From Luteimonas huabeiensis HB2 (GTDB taxonomy: Bacteria; Pseudomonadota; Gammaproteobacteria; Xanthomonadales; Xanthomonadaceae): a stretch of 64,000 bases of DNA. Below, in pieces: positions 29,540-39,902 of the stretch. The stretch is from assembly GCF_000559025.1 (NCBI RefSeq), contig NZ_JAAN01000024.1, positions 184,397 through 248,396 on the forward strand, given 5' to 3'. Numbering within the stretch: the stretch's first letter is position 1; every line of letters starts with the position of its first letter. The position numbers and the translations under genes were made by a program. The notes below the pieces were generated by a model. The model was not told the origin of the DNA. It did no database searches and was given only the letters and a program-made list of their open reading frames with translations.

Positions 29540-30364
29540 TTGACTGACGCCACCGATTCGCGGGAGCCCACCGTTGCGGATCCAGCCCCCCGAATCCCGA
29601 GTCCCGGCCAGGTGCCGAAGCACGTGGCGGTCATCATGGACGGCAACGGCCGCTGGGCCGCGCGCCGCAAGCGCCCGCGCGCGATCGGCCACCGCGCCGG
29701 CGCGCGCGCGGTCAACCTGTGCATCGACTGGTGCCTGGAGCGCGGCATCGGCGCGCTGACCCTGTTCGCGTTCTCCAGCGAGAACTGGGGCCGGCCCGAG
29801 GACGAGGTGGGCGCGTTGATGAAGCTGTTCATGGGCGCGCTGGAACGCGAGGTCGAGGAACTCGACCGGCGCGAAGTGCGGGTGCGCTTCATCGGCGAGC
29901 GCGAACGCTTCGCCCCGGCGCTGCGCGCGCGCATGGACGCGGCCGAGGCGCGCACGCGCCGCCACGGCCGGCTGCACCTGAACGTCGCCGCCAGCTACGG
30001 CGGCCGCCAGGACATCGCCGCGGCCGCGCGCGCGCTGGCCGAGGACGTCGCCGCCGGCCGCCTGCGGCCCGAGGAGATCGACGAGGCGGCCGTGGGCGCC
30101 CGCGTCGCGCTGGCCGACCTGCCGCCGCCGGACCTGTTCATCCGCACCGGCGGCGACCTGCGCATCAGCAACTTCCTGCTCTGGCAACTGGCCTATACCG
30201 AACTGTGGTTCACGGATACCCTGTGGCCCGAACTGGACGCCGCCACCCTCGACCGCGCCCTGGCCGACTACGCCGCCCGCGAGCGGCGCTTCGGGCTGAC
30301 CAGCGCCCAGGTCGCGGCGCCGGGCACCGCCGCCGCGACCGACACGGATAATCCCAGCCCATGA
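29540..30364 (+). CDS. uppS: Undecaprenyl diphosphate synthase
   Basis: This 274-residue cis-prenyltransferase makes the C55 carrier for peptidoglycan and O-antigen. The catalytic block is [13 protein letters not shown], followed by [13 protein letters not shown], and [11 protein letters not shown] and [19 protein letters not shown] are conserved. The start is TTG at 29540 with GCGAGG seven bases before it. The first 25 residues are non-conserved and contain CCGAATCCCGAGTCCCGG (29590-29607), a fragment of a short repeat seen elsewhere in the window, so translation could instead begin at a GTG near VPKHV. Confidence 0.95.
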   Translation: MTDATDSREPTVADPAPRIPSPGQVPKHVAVIMDGNGRWAARRKRPRAIGHRAGARAVNLCIDWCLERGIGALTLFAFSSENWGRPEDEVGALMKLFMGALEREVEELDRREVRVRFIGERERFAPALRARMDAAEARTRRHGRLHLNVAASYGGRQDIAAAARALAEDVAAGRLRPEEIDEAAVGARVALADLPPPDLFIRTGGDLRISNFLLWQLAYTELWFTDTLWPELDAATLDRALADYAARERRFGLTSAQVAAPGTAAATDTDNPSP

Positions 30365-31197
30365 CCCGAACCCGCGTCCTCGCTTCCCTGGTCATGGCCC
30401 CGCTGGCCATCGCCGCGGTCCTGCTGCTGCCCACGCCGTGGATGGCGGCGCTGGCCGCGATCATGTTCCTCGGCGCGCTGTGGGAGTGGTTCCGCCTGGC
30501 CGAGATCGACGATCCGCTGGCGCGCGGCGTGCTGCTGCTGGCCAACCTGCTGCTGATGGTGGCCGTGGTGTGGGGGTCCTCCGGCGACCCGGCCGGGTCG
30601 CTGGTGCTGCTCAAGCTGCTGTGCGTGGCCGGCATCGGCTGGTGGCTGCTGGCCATGCTGTGGCTGCGCCGCGCCGGCTTCGGCGCCGATCGCGCCGGTC
30701 GCGCGCGCGTGTTCAAGCTCGCCGCGGGCACCGCGGCGGTGCTGCCGGCCTGGGCGGCGCTGAGCCTGATCCACGCCGGCGAGCCGAACGGCCACGGCTG
30801 GCTGCTGGTGGCGCTGATGACCGTGTGGGCCGCCGACTCCGGCGCCTATTTCGCCGGCCGCCGCTTCGGCCGCCGCAAGCTGGCGCCCCGGATCAGCCCC
30901 AACAAGACGGTCGAAGGCCTGGTCGGCGGCGTGGTCGCCGGCGTGGCGGTGGCGGTGGCCGGCGGCCTGCTGCTGGGCACCCCGGCCGCGCTGATGGGCG
31001 GCGTCGGCCTGGTGGCGCTGGTCTCGGTGCTGTTCTCGGTCGTCGGCGACTTGTTCGAGAGCCTGCTCAAGCGTCACGCCGGCGCCAAGGACTCCGGGCA
31101 CCTGATCCCCGGCCATGGCGGCCTGCTCGATCGCGTCGACGGCGTGCTGGCGGCGCTGCCCGTGTTCGCCATCGGGCAGATCTGGCTGGGCTTCTGA
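30361..31197 (+). CDS. cdsA: Phosphatidate cytidylyltransferase (CDP-diglyceride synthase)
   Basis: This 278-residue integral membrane protein has about eight hydrophobic segments and makes CDP-diacylglycerol for phospholipid synthesis. The signature near the end is complete: [20 protein letters not shown] followed by [27 protein letters not shown] precedes it. The ATG overlaps the uppS stop (ATGA). Confidence 0.97.
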   Translation: MTRTRVLASLVMAPLAIAAVLLLPTPWMAALAAIMFLGALWEWFRLAEIDDPLARGVLLLANLLLMVAVVWGSSGDPAGSLVLLKLLCVAGIGWWLLAMLWLRRAGFGADRAGRARVFKLAAGTAAVLPAWAALSLIHAGEPNGHGWLLVALMTVWAADSGAYFAGRRFGRRKLAPRISPNKTVEGLVGGVVAGVAVAVAGGLLLGTPAALMGGVGLVALVSVLFSVVGDLFESLLKRHAGAKDSGHLIPGHGGLLDRVDGVLAALPVFAIGQIWLGF

Positions 31198-31199
31198 CG

Positions 31200-32378
31200 A
31201 TGGCGGCGCAGCGCGTGGCGGTTCTCGGCGCGACCGGCTCGATCGGCGGCTCGGCGCTGGACGTCGTCGCCCGCCACCCCGACCGGCTGCGCGCCAGCGT
31301 GCTCGCCGCGGGCAGCCGCGTGGACGCGCTGCTGGCGCTGTGCCGCATCCACCGCCCCGATCACGCCGTGATCGCGGACCCCGCCGGCTACGCCGCGCTG
31401 GCGGCCGGCCTGCGCGACGCCGGCCTGCCCACCCGCGCCCACGCCGGCGACGAAGCGCTGTGCGCGCTGGCCGGCGGCGAGGACTGCGACACCGTGGTCG
31501 CGGCGATCGTCGGCGCGGCCGGGCTCGCCTCGACCCTGGCCGCGGCGCGCGCCGGCAAGCGCCTGCTGCTGGCCAACAAGGAATCCCTGGTGATGGCCGG
31601 GGCCCTGCTGATGGCCGAGGCCGCGCGCGGCGGCGCCCGCATCCTGCCCATCGACAGCGAGCACAACGCCCTGTTCCAGTGCCTGCCCGGCGGCCGCGTG
31701 GCCGACGGCGTGCGGCGGCTGGTGCTGACCGCCTCGGGCGGGCCGTTCCGCGGCCGCCGGCGCGAGCAGATGGCCGCGATCACGCCGGAACAGGCCATCG
31801 CCCATCCCAAGTGGTCGATGGGCCCGAAGATCTCGGTCGATTCCGCGACCCTGATGAACAAGGGCCTGGAGGTCATCGAGGCCCACCACCTGTTCGGGCT
31901 GGGCAACGAACGCATCGGCGTGGTGGTGCACCCGCAGAGCCTGGTCCACGCCCTGGTCGAGTACGTGGACGGCTCGACCCTGGCCCAGTTGGGCCTGCCG
32001 GACATGCGCACCGCGCTGGCGCTGGGCTTCGCCTGGCCGGAGCGGATCGCCTCCGGGGTCGCGCCGCTGGACCTGGTCGAACACGGGCGGCTGGACTTCG
32101 AGCCGCCGGACCTGGAGGCGTTCGCCTGCCTGCGCCTGGCGCGGCAGGCGCTGGAGGCCGGCGGGACCGCCCCGGCGGCGCTCAACGCCGCCAACGAGGT
32201 TGCGGTTTCAGCCTTCCTTCAGGGCCGGATCGGTTTCCTGGGCATTCCCGCCATCGTCGAGTCCACGCTCGCGACGCTGCCCGCGACCGATGCCGGTTCG
32301 CTGGAGGCCGTGCGCGAGGTGGACGCGCAGGCGCGCCGCCACGCCACCCTCGCCCTGTCCCGCCACGCCGCCGCATGA
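31200..32378 (+). CDS. dxr: 1-deoxy-D-xylulose 5-phosphate reductoisomerase
   Basis: This 392-residue enzyme of the MEP isoprenoid pathway converts DXP to 2-C-methyl-D-erythritol 4-phosphate using NADPH. It begins [49 protein letters not shown], and [20 protein letters not shown] with [14 protein letters not shown] are the metal and substrate blocks. A long upstream frame is open, but ATG 31200 lies 3 nt after the cdsA stop and starts the Rossmann fold. Its product stream feeds UppS and IspA in this window. Confidence 0.97.
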   Translation: MAAQRVAVLGATGSIGGSALDVVARHPDRLRASVLAAGSRVDALLALCRIHRPDHAVIADPAGYAALAAGLRDAGLPTRAHAGDEALCALAGGEDCDTVVAAIVGAAGLASTLAAARAGKRLLLANKESLVMAGALLMAEAARGGARILPIDSEHNALFQCLPGGRVADGVRRLVLTASGGPFRGRRREQMAAITPEQAIAHPKWSMGPKISVDSATLMNKGLEVIEAHHLFGLGNERIGVVVHPQSLVHALVEYVDGSTLAQLGLPDMRTALALGFAWPERIASGVAPLDLVEHGRLDFEPPDLEAFACLRLARQALEAGGTAPAALNAANEVAVSAFLQGRIGFLGIPAIVESTLATLPATDAGSLEAVREVDAQARRHATLALSRHAAA

Positions 32379-32399
32379 GCCTCGCGATGAGCCGCTTAC

Positions 32400-33767
32400 A
32401 TGAGTAACGTCCTCGGTTCGGTGTGGTGGCTGATCGTCAGCCTCGGCCTGCTGGTCACCTTCCACGAGTTCGGCCACTACTGGGTGGCGCGCCGCGCCGG
32501 CGTCAAGGTGCTGCGCTTCTCGATCGGCTTCGGCAAGCCGCTGTGGTCGCGCCGCAACCGCGACGGCACCGAGTTCGCGATCGCCGCGATCCCGCTCGGC
32601 GGCTACGTGAAGATGCTCGACGAGCGCGAGGCGCCGGTACCGGCCGAGGCCGCCTCCCAGGCCTTCAACCGCAAGCCGGTGGGCGCGCGCATGGCGATCG
32701 TCGCCGCCGGGCCGGCCGCCAACCTGCTGCTGTGCGTGGCGCTGCTGTGGGCGATGTTCGTCATCGGTCGCGCCGACTACCAGCCGGTGATCGGCCAGGT
32801 GCGCGCGGTCGCGGCGGAGGCCGGCCTGCAGCGCGGCGACCGCATCCTCGCCGTCGGCGAGCGCGAGACCCCGACCTGGAACGAGGTGCAGCTGGCGCTG
32901 CTGCCGGCGGCCCTGGACCGCCGCGACGTGGACCTGCGCATCGTCGATGCCGGCGGCCGCGAGGTCGAGCGCCGGCTGCCGCTGTCCGCGCTCGGCGCCG
33001 ATCTCGACGATCGGGCGCTGCTGCCGGCGATCGGCCTGGTACCGCGCCACCAGCTCGTCCCCGCGGTGATCGGCCGGGTGCTGCCCGATTCCCCGGCCTG
33101 GGGCATCCTGGCCGAGGACGACCGCATCACCGCGGTCGACGGCACGCCGGTGAGCAGTTTCGAGGAGATCGCCCCGCTGGTGCGCGCGCTGGGCGAGCGC
33201 GGCGGCGCCGGCATGGTCGAGGTCGAGCGCGACGGCCAGCGGCTGGCGCTGGAGGTCGCGCCGCGCGCCCTGAAGGACGCCGGCGGGCGCGAATACTGGG
33301 GGCTGGGGATCGAATCGGCCCGCGGCGAGCCGCCGGCGCGCGACGCGGTGCAGCGCTACGGCCCGCTGGAAGCGGTCCCGGCGGCGCTGCGCGAAACCGG
33401 CCACCTCACCGGGCAGCTGTTCGGCATGATCGGGCGCGCGTTCACCGGCCGCATCGCGCTGGAGAACACCGTCGCCGGCCCGATCACCATCGCCCGCGCC
33501 ACCAATGCCTACGCCCAGCAGGGCGCGGCCTGGTACCTGACCATCCTCGCGCTGCTGTCGCTGAGCCTGGCGGTGATCAACCTGCTGCCGATCCCGCTGT
33601 TGGATGGCGGACACCTGATGTATTACCTTATCGAGTTGGTCAAGGGCAGCCCGCTCAGCGAACGGGCCATGGCCGCCGGCCAGTACGTCGGCCTGTTTCT
33701 GCTGGCCTGCCTCATGGGGCTGGCGTTCCACAACGACATCCTGTCCCTGCCGATGCTGCAACGCTGA
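32400..33767 (+). CDS. rseP: RIP metalloprotease RseP (site-2 protease)
   Basis: This 455-residue inner-membrane protease cleaves anti-sigma factor RseA and signal-peptide remnants. The zinc motif is FHEFGHYW in the first transmembrane segment. Two PDZ domains lie at about residues 120-300 (VIGQVRAVAAEAGLQRGDRI and VIGRVLPDSPAWGILAEDDR). The third metal ligand is in LLPIPLLDGGHLMYY near the C-terminus. It is followed directly by bamA. Confidence 0.97.
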   Translation: MSNVLGSVWWLIVSLGLLVTFHEFGHYWVARRAGVKVLRFSIGFGKPLWSRRNRDGTEFAIAAIPLGGYVKMLDEREAPVPAEAASQAFNRKPVGARMAIVAAGPAANLLLCVALLWAMFVIGRADYQPVIGQVRAVAAEAGLQRGDRILAVGERETPTWNEVQLALLPAALDRRDVDLRIVDAGGREVERRLPLSALGADLDDRALLPAIGLVPRHQLVPAVIGRVLPDSPAWGILAEDDRITAVDGTPVSSFEEIAPLVRALGERGGAGMVEVERDGQRLALEVAPRALKDAGGREYWGLGIESARGEPPARDAVQRYGPLEAVPAALRETGHLTGQLFGMIGRAFTGRIALENTVAGPITIARATNAYAQQGAAWYLTILALLSLSLAVINLLPIPLLDGGHLMYYLIELVKGSPLSERAMAAGQYVGLFLLACLMGLAFHNDILSLPMLQR

Positions 33768-33823
33768 CAGCCCGAATCTCGCCCGCGGCCCGCCGCGGCG
33801 CGCCCCCCCAACGGACGTACTAG

Positions 33824-36352
33824 ATGACGCGTATTCCCAGCCGCCGCCTGCTCGCCCTCGCCCTCACCGCGGCCATCGCCGCGCCCGCCTGGGCCCAGAC
33901 GGCGCCGGCCGTCCCCGCCGCGCAACCCGCAGCCAGCACGTTCGCAGTGTCCGACATCCGCGTCGACGGCCTGCAGCGCATCGGCGCCGGCACCGTGTTC
34001 ACCTACCTGCCGATCGAGCGCGGCGACACCGTGGACCAGGCGCGCATCGGCGAGGCGATCCGCGCGCTGTACCGCACCGGCTTCTTCGAGGACGTGCGGG
34101 TCGGCCGCCAGGGCGACATCCTGGTGGTGACGGTGACCGAGCGCCCGGCGATCAACCGCCTCACCCTGACCGGCAACAAGGACATCAAGACCGAGGACCT
34201 GCAGCGCGGCCTGGCCGACATCGGCCTGTCCGAGGGCGACACCTTCGACCGCCTCGCGCTGGACCGCGTCACCCAGGAGCTGACCCGCCAGTACAACAAC
34301 CGCGGCAAGTACAACGTCAGCATCACCCCGACCGTCTCGCAGCTCGACCGCAACCGCGTCGACGTCACCATCGCCATCGACGAGGGCAAGGCGGCCAAGA
34401 TCCGCCACATCAACCTGATCGGCAACGAGACCTACGACCAGGAGGAGATCACCGATTCCTGGGAGTCGGGCGAGAGCAACTGGCTGAGCTGGTACCGCCG
34501 CGACGACCAGTACTCGCGCGAGAAGCTGTCGGGCGACCTGGAGAAGCTCAACAACTTCTACCTCGACCGCGGCTACGTCGATTTCGCCGTGGACAGCACC
34601 CAGGTCTCGATCAGCCCCGACAAGCGCGACATGTACATCACCGCCGGCATCACCGAGGGCGAGATCTACACCGTCTCCTCGGTCGAGGTCAGCGGCGACA
34701 CCATCCTGCCCAAGGAGCAGATCGAGGAGCGGCTGTTCGTCCGCGAGGGCCAGACCTTCTCGCGCGCCCTGCTCGAGCTGACGTCCGACTCCATCGTGGC
34801 CACGCTGAGCAACATCGGCTACGCCTTCGCGCAGGTGAACCCGATCCCCGAGGTCGACCGCGAGAAGCGTACCGTCGCGATCAACCTGCAGGTGGTGCCG
34901 GGCCCGCGCGTCAACGTGCGCCGGATCGTGTTCAAGGGCAACACCCGCACCTCCGACGAGGTCCTGCGCCGCGAGATGCGCCAGTTCGAGGGCGCGTGGT
35001 ACTCGCAGGCGGCGATCGACCGCTCCAAGGTGCGCCTGCAGCGGCTGGGCTTCTTCGAATCGGGCAGCGTCAACGTCGAGACGCAGCCGGTCCCCGGCAG
35101 CCAGGACGAGGTGGACGTGGTGTTCGACGTCAAGGAGACCACCTCGGGCAGCTTCGTCTTCGGCCTGGGCTATTCGCAGCTCTCCGGCGTGACCACCTCG
35201 GTGCAGCTGTCGCAGAACAACTTCCTCGGCAGCGGCAACCGCGTCTCGATCGAGGCCAGCCGCAACGTCTACCTGCAGCGCTACGCGTTCTCCTACCTCA
35301 ACCCGTACTTCACCGACGACGGCGTCTCGCTGGGCTACAACCTGTGGTGGCGCGAGTTCGACAACTCCGAGTTCAACACCGCGCAGTATTCCTCGACCAG
35401 CGCCGCCGGCCAGGCCTTCTTCGGCGTGCCGATCACCGAGAACGACAGCATCTCGGTGCTGTTCGGCATCGACAGCAACGAAATCTTCACCCGTCGCGAC
35501 TACACCCCGGACTCGATCGTCGACTACGTCGACGCCTTCAACACCCGCACCTTCCATTCCTGGCGCACCGAGGTGGGCTGGGCGCGCGACACCCGCAACG
35601 ACTACCTGCAGCCCACCCGCGGCACCTACCAGCGGGTCTCGGCGGAAATCGCCCTGCCCGGCTCGACCGCCGAGTTCTACAAGATCAACTACGAGTTCTC
35701 CAAGTACTGGCCGATCAGCCGCGCCTTCGTGCTCAACACCCGCGCCGAGATCGGCTACGGCGACAGCTACGGCGACGACGTCACCCGCAACGTCTGCTTC
35801 AACAATCCCGTCCAGGTGGATCACGACAACGATCCCGAGACGCCGCCGATCTGGGTGCCGGGCGCGGATCCGTCCGACCCCTGCGATCCGAGCTCGCCCG
35901 ATTACGTGCGCACGATCACCGCATCGGGCCTGCCGTTCTTCGAGAACTTCTACGCCGGCGGCACGCGCTCGGTGCGCGGCTTCCGCGACAACACCCTGGG
36001 TCCGCGCGAGGCCGCCGGCAACAGCAGCTACCTGCAGCCGCTGGGCGGCGCGCTGAAGACCGTCGGCTCGCTGGAGATGTACTTCCCGACCCTGCTCGAC
36101 TCGCCGGCCGCGCGCATTTCCGCCTTCGTCGACTTCGGAAACGTCTACAGCGACCTCGACGCCTTCGAGGCGCGCGACCTGCGCATCTCGGCGGGCGTGG
36201 CGCTGATGTGGCGCGCGCCGGTGGGCCCGATCTCGATCAGCTACGCGTATCCGATCGAGAAGCAGGACGACGTGTTCGGCGGTTCCGGCGACCTGATCCG
36301 CCGCGGCGACGAGGTCGAGCGCCTGCAGTTCACCTTCGGCGGCGCGTTCTGA
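33824..36352 (+). CDS. bamA: Outer membrane protein assembly factor BamA
   Basis: This 842-residue Omp85 protein has a signal peptide (LLALALTAAIAAPAWA), five POTRA domains starting FAVSDIRVDGLQRIG, and a C-terminal beta barrel. The barrel signature VRGFRDNTLGPREAAGNSSY marks strand/loop 6, and the protein ends in aromatic FTFGGAF as expected. Loop 6 contains a longer Asp/Pro-rich insertion with two Cys, at roughly residues 660-690, that could form a disulfide outside the cell. skp/ompH, which often follows bamA, is absent; lpxD begins 20 nt later. Confidence 0.97.
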   Translation: MTRIPSRRLLALALTAAIAAPAWAQTAPAVPAAQPAASTFAVSDIRVDGLQRIGAGTVFTYLPIERGDTVDQARIGEAIRALYRTGFFEDVRVGRQGDILVVTVTERPAINRLTLTGNKDIKTEDLQRGLADIGLSEGDTFDRLALDRVTQELTRQYNNRGKYNVSITPTVSQLDRNRVDVTIAIDEGKAAKIRHINLIGNETYDQEEITDSWESGESNWLSWYRRDDQYSREKLSGDLEKLNNFYLDRGYVDFAVDSTQVSISPDKRDMYITAGITEGEIYTVSSVEVSGDTILPKEQIEERLFVREGQTFSRALLELTSDSIVATLSNIGYAFAQVNPIPEVDREKRTVAINLQVVPGPRVNVRRIVFKGNTRTSDEVLRREMRQFEGAWYSQAAIDRSKVRLQRLGFFESGSVNVETQPVPGSQDEVDVVFDVKETTSGSFVFGLGYSQLSGVTTSVQLSQNNFLGSGNRVSIEASRNVYLQRYAFSYLNPYFTDDGVSLGYNLWWREFDNSEFNTAQYSSTSAAGQAFFGVPITENDSISVLFGIDSNEIFTRRDYTPDSIVDYVDAFNTRTFHSWRTEVGWARDTRNDYLQPTRGTYQRVSAEIALPGSTAEFYKINYEFSKYWPISRAFVLNTRAEIGYGDSYGDDVTRNVCFNNPVQVDHDNDPETPPIWVPGADPSDPCDPSSPDYVRTITASGLPFFENFYAGGTRSVRGFRDNTLGPREAAGNSSYLQPLGGALKTVGSLEMYFPTLLDSPAARISAFVDFGNVYSDLDAFEARDLRISAGVALMWRAPVGPISISYAYPIEKQDDVFGGSGDLIRRGDEVERLQFTFGGAF

Positions 36353-36372
36353 CGCGCCCCGACCGGCCGACC

Positions 36373-37404
36373 GTGGCATCGTCCTCGCATACCGCCGCCG
36401 AGCTGGCGGAACGCTTCGGCCTGGCGCTGCGCGGCGACGGCGGCGTCGTCGTGCGCGGCGTCGCCCCGCTCGGGCGCGCCGGCGCCGACGAGCTGTCGTT
36501 CCTGTCCAACCCGCGCCTGCGCCCGCAACTGGCCGCCAGCGCCGCGGGCGTGGTGGTGCTGCGCGAGGCCGACGCCGAGGGCCATGCCGGCACCGTGCTG
36601 CTGGCCAAGGACCCTTACGTCGCCTACGCGAAGATCGCCGCGCTGTACGAGCCTCGCCTCGCGCATGCGCCGGGCATCCATCCCAGCGCGGTGGTCGATC
36701 CGAGCGCGCGCATCGATCCAGGCGCGGCGATCGGCCCGCACGTCTACGTCGGCCCGCGCAGCACGGTGGCCGCGGGCTGCAGCATCGGCCCGGGCTGCAC
36801 GATCGGCGAGGACTGCCATCTGGACGTCGGCTGCGTGCTGGTCGCGCGGGTGACGCTGGACCGCCGCGTGCGCCTGGGCAAGCGGGTGCAGATCCAGCCC
36901 GGCGCCGTGCTCGGCGCGGAGGGCTTCGGCCTGGCGATGGAGGACGGACGCTGGATCAAGGTGCCGCAGCTCGGCGGCGTGGTCTGCGGCGACGACGTCG
37001 AGATCGGCGCCAACACCACCGTCGATCGCGGCGCGCTCGACGACACCGTGCTCGAGGACGGCGTGCGCCTGGACAACCTGATCCAGATCGCCCACAACGT
37101 CCACGTCGGCGCGCACACGGCGATGGCCGGCTGCGTGGGCGTGGCCGGCAGCACCCGCATCGGCCGCTACTGCATGATCGCGGGCAAGGTCGGCATTTCC
37201 GGCCACCTCGAGATCTGCGACCGCGTGCTGGTGCACGCGATGTCCATGGTCTCGGCTTCGATCGACGAGCCCGGCGAATACTCGTCGGGCATTCCGGCGA
37301 TGGCCACCCGCGAGTGGCGTCGCAACGCCGTGCGCCTGCGGCAGCTCGACGCGCTCGCGCGGCGCGTGGGCGCGCTGGAGAAAGCACGAGAAGGACAAGC
37401 ATGA
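36373..37404 (+). CDS. lpxD: UDP-3-O-(3-hydroxyacyl)glucosamine N-acyltransferase
   Basis: This 343-residue enzyme adds the second hydroxyacyl chain in lipid A synthesis. The N-terminal uridine-binding domain has LSFLSNPRLRPQL. A left-handed beta helix of hexapeptide repeats follows (SARIDPGAAIGPHVYVGPRS, GANTTVDRGALDDTVL), with the catalytic His in NLIQIAHNVHVG. The start is GTG 36373 (VASSSHTAAEL), which gives the family N-terminus; no strong ribosome site is visible, so coupling to bamA is possible. The stop overlaps the fabZ start. Confidence 0.96.
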   Translation: MASSSHTAAELAERFGLALRGDGGVVVRGVAPLGRAGADELSFLSNPRLRPQLAASAAGVVVLREADAEGHAGTVLLAKDPYVAYAKIAALYEPRLAHAPGIHPSAVVDPSARIDPGAAIGPHVYVGPRSTVAAGCSIGPGCTIGEDCHLDVGCVLVARVTLDRRVRLGKRVQIQPGAVLGAEGFGLAMEDGRWIKVPQLGGVVCGDDVEIGANTTVDRGALDDTVLEDGVRLDNLIQIAHNVHVGAHTAMAGCVGVAGSTRIGRYCMIAGKVGISGHLEICDRVLVHAMSMVSASIDEPGEYSSGIPAMATREWRRNAVRLRQLDALARRVGALEKAREGQA

Positions 37405-37856
37405 CCACTGGGGATTTCAAACTGCCGATCGAGCACGACGGCGTGCTCAAGCTGTTGCCGCATCGCTACCCGTTCCTGCTGATCGACCGCGTGGTCGCCT
37501 ACGAACCGCGCGCCCGCGTGGTCTGCCACAAGAGCGTCAGCGGCAACGAGCAGTTCTTCCAGGGCCACTTCCCCGGCCGCCCGGTGATGCCCGGCGTGCT
37601 GGTGCTCGAGGCGCTGGCGCAGGCCGGCGGCATCCTCACCCACCTCGACCTGGGCGCCGACCATTGCGGCGAGCTGTCCTACCTGGTCAAGATCGACAAG
37701 GCCAAGTTCTCGCGCATGGTGCTGCCCGGCGACCGCCTGGAGCTGGAGGTCGGCGTGCGCCGCGAGATCCGCAACATGACCCTGTACGGCGGCGTGGCGC
37801 GCGTCGACGGGCGGGAGGTGGCCTGCGCCGAGATCCTGTGCGCGCGGGCGGCCTGA
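37401..37856 (+). CDS. fabZ: 3-hydroxyacyl-ACP dehydratase FabZ
   Basis: This 151-residue hot-dog-fold enzyme dehydrates 3-hydroxyacyl-ACP during fatty acid elongation and competes with LpxA/LpxD for the same intermediates. Catalytic His is in [14 protein letters not shown] and Glu in [33 protein letters not shown] is conserved. The ATG overlaps the lpxD stop by 4 nt and follows GAAGGAC. Confidence 0.97.
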   Translation: MTTGDFKLPIEHDGVLKLLPHRYPFLLIDRVVAYEPRARVVCHKSVSGNEQFFQGHFPGRPVMPGVLVLEALAQAGGILTHLDLGADHCGELSYLVKIDKAKFSRMVLPGDRLELEVGVRREIRNMTLYGGVARVDGREVACAEILCARAA

Positions 37857-37857
37857 C

Positions 37858-38646
37858 ATGGCCGCCGCGACGCGCATCCACCCCACCGCCGTCGTCGATC
37901 CCGGCGCGCGGCTGGGCGAAGGCGTGGAGGTCGGCGCCTTCAGCCTGATCGGGCCGGAGGTCGAGATCGGCGACGGCACCCGCATCGGCCCCCACTGCAG
38001 CATCCAGGGCCCGGCGCGGATCGGCCGCGACAACCGCTTCCACGGCCACGCCGCGATCGGCGGCGAGCCCCAGGACAAGAAATTCCGCGGCGAGCGCGTG
38101 GACCTGACGATCGGCGATCGCAACGTGGTGCGCGAGTTCGTGACCGTCAACCGCGGCACCGGCGACGGCGGCGGCACCACCCGCATCGGCGACGACAACT
38201 GGCTGCTGGCCTACGTCCACGTCGCCCACGACTGCATCGTCGGCAGCCACTGCGTGTTCTCCAACAACGCCACCCTCGCCGGCCACGTCGAGATCGGCGA
38301 CCACGTGATCCTCAGCGGCTTCGCCGGCATCCACCAGTTCTGCCGGATCGGCATGCACGCCTTCGTCGGCATGGGCGCCTTCGTCAACGGCGACGTGCCG
38401 CCCTTCGTGACCGTGGCCCAGGACGGCTACGGCCGCCCGCGCGGCATCAACAGCGAAGGCCTCAAGCGCCGCGGCTTCGATGCCGAGCGCCTGGCCGCGA
38501 TCAAGCGCGCCTACCGCGCGCTGTACGTCTCCGGCGCGCCGCTGGAGGAGGCGCGCGCCAAGCTGGCGGAGCTTGCCGCCGGCAGCGACGACGTCCGCGC
38601 CCTGCTGGAATTCGTCGAGACCGCCCGGCGCCCCTTGCTAAGATGA
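37858..38646 (+). CDS. lpxA: UDP-N-acetylglucosamine acyltransferase
   Basis: This 262-residue enzyme catalyses the first step of lipid A synthesis. Its left-handed beta helix begins [20 protein letters not shown]. The catalytic His is in [28 protein letters not shown] and the helical C-terminal domain starting [20 protein letters not shown] are typical. It starts 1 nt after fabZ. Confidence 0.97.
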   Translation: MAAATRIHPTAVVDPGARLGEGVEVGAFSLIGPEVEIGDGTRIGPHCSIQGPARIGRDNRFHGHAAIGGEPQDKKFRGERVDLTIGDRNVVREFVTVNRGTGDGGGTTRIGDDNWLLAYVHVAHDCIVGSHCVFSNNATLAGHVEIGDHVILSGFAGIHQFCRIGMHAFVGMGAFVNGDVPPFVTVAQDGYGRPRGINSEGLKRRGFDAERLAAIKRAYRALYVSGAPLEEARAKLAELAAGSDDVRALLEFVETARRPLLR

Positions 38647-38674
38647 ACGTCCCGGCCGCGGACTCCGCCCGAAC

Positions 38675-39901
38675 GTGAACAGCGCCACGCAGACCACGAC
38701 GGCCCCGGCCCCGACCCTTCCCGACATCCCGCTCCCCGCACCGGCGGGGCAGGCGCCGCGCTTCGCGCTGGTGGCCGGCGAGGCCTCGGGCGACCAGCTC
38801 GGCGCCGGCCTGGTCCACGCGCTGCGCCAGCGCTTCCCGCAGGCGGTCTTCGTCGGCGTCGGCGGCGACGCCATGCGCCGCGCCGGCGTGGACACCTGGC
38901 ACGACGCCTCCGAGCTCGCGGTGATGGGGCTGGCCGAGGTGCTGGCCCACCTGCCGCGATTGCTGAAGCTGCGCACGCGCCTGCAGCAACGGCTGCTGGC
39001 CTGGCGGCCGGACGTGTTCATCGGCATCGACGCGCCGGACTTCAACCTCGGCCTGGAACGCCGCCTCAAGCAGCGCGGCCTGCGCACGGTGCACTACGTG
39101 AGCCCCTCGGTGTGGGCCTGGCGGCGCGGTCGCGCCGCGCGCATCGGCCGCAGCGCCGACCGCGTGCTGTGCCTGTTCCCGATGGAGCCGCCCATCTACG
39201 CCGACTATGGCGTCGATGCCCGCTTCGTCGGCCACCCCATGGCCGACGAAATGCCGCTGCAACCCGACCGTCGCGGCGCGCGGCAGCGCCTCGGCCTGCC
39301 GCGGCCGGCGCAGGTGCTGGCGGTGCTGCCCGGCTCGCGCCTGGGCGAGATCGAGCGCCTGGGCCAGGTCTTCCTCGACGCCGCCGCCCGGGTCGCCGCG
39401 GCCGTGCCGGGCCTGCGCGTGGTGGTGCCGGCGGCCAACCCGGCCTGCCGGCAGGCGCTGGAGGCGCTGGCCGCCGACTCGCCGCTGCGCGGCGAAGCGC
39501 TGCAGATCCTCGACGGCCGCGCGCGCGAGGCGATGACCGCCGCAGACGCAGTGCTGATCGCCTCCGGCACCGCCACCCTCGAGGGCCTGCTGGCGAAGCG
39601 TCCGATGGTGGTCGGCTACCGGGTCTCGCGCGCCACCGCCGCCATCGTGCGCGCGCTCGGCCTGCTCAAGGTGGACACCTACTCGCTGCCCAACGTGCTC
39701 GCCGGAACGCGCCTGGTGCCGGAACTGGTGCAGGAGGACTGCACCCCGGAGCGGCTCGCCGCCGCCGTGCTCGGCTACCTGCAGGATCCCGCCGCCGCCG
39801 CCGCGCTGGAGCCGCGCTTCGCCGAGATCCACCGCACCCTGCGCCGCGACGCCTCCGCGCGCGCCGCCGACGTGGTCGAGACGCTGATCGTGCGACGCTA
39901 G
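38675..39901 (+). CDS. lpxB: Lipid A disaccharide synthase
   Basis: This 408-residue GT19 glycosyltransferase condenses UDP-2,3-diacylglucosamine with lipid X. Motifs are [67 protein letters not shown] and [13 protein letters not shown]. The start is GTG 38675, the first start in frame after the lpxA stop; the first 25 residues are Pro/Thr-rich and poorly conserved. A REP-like repeat element begins 2 nt after the stop. Confidence 0.96.
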   Translation: MNSATQTTTAPAPTLPDIPLPAPAGQAPRFALVAGEASGDQLGAGLVHALRQRFPQAVFVGVGGDAMRRAGVDTWHDASELAVMGLAEVLAHLPRLLKLRTRLQQRLLAWRPDVFIGIDAPDFNLGLERRLKQRGLRTVHYVSPSVWAWRRGRAARIGRSADRVLCLFPMEPPIYADYGVDARFVGHPMADEMPLQPDRRGARQRLGLPRPAQVLAVLPGSRLGEIERLGQVFLDAAARVAAAVPGLRVVVPAANPACRQALEALAADSPLRGEALQILDGRAREAMTAADAVLIASGTATLEGLLAKRPMVVGYRVSRATAAIVRALGLLKVDTYSLPNVLAGTRLVPELVQEDCTPERLAAAVLGYLQDPAAAAALEPRFAEIHRTLRRDASARAADVVETLIVRR

Positions 39902-39902
39902 G

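Noticed and set aside
36353..36372. Loss of skp/ompH between bamA and lpxD as a deletion
   Set aside because: I believe bamA and lpxD are adjacent in related genomes too, so this is likely the normal arrangement for the family.
38643..38678. Tiny 11-codon frame ([11 protein letters not shown]) overlapping the lpxA stop and the lpxB start
   Set aside because: ATGA coupling would make it plausible, but it is very short, not biased in composition, and could be chance in the gap.
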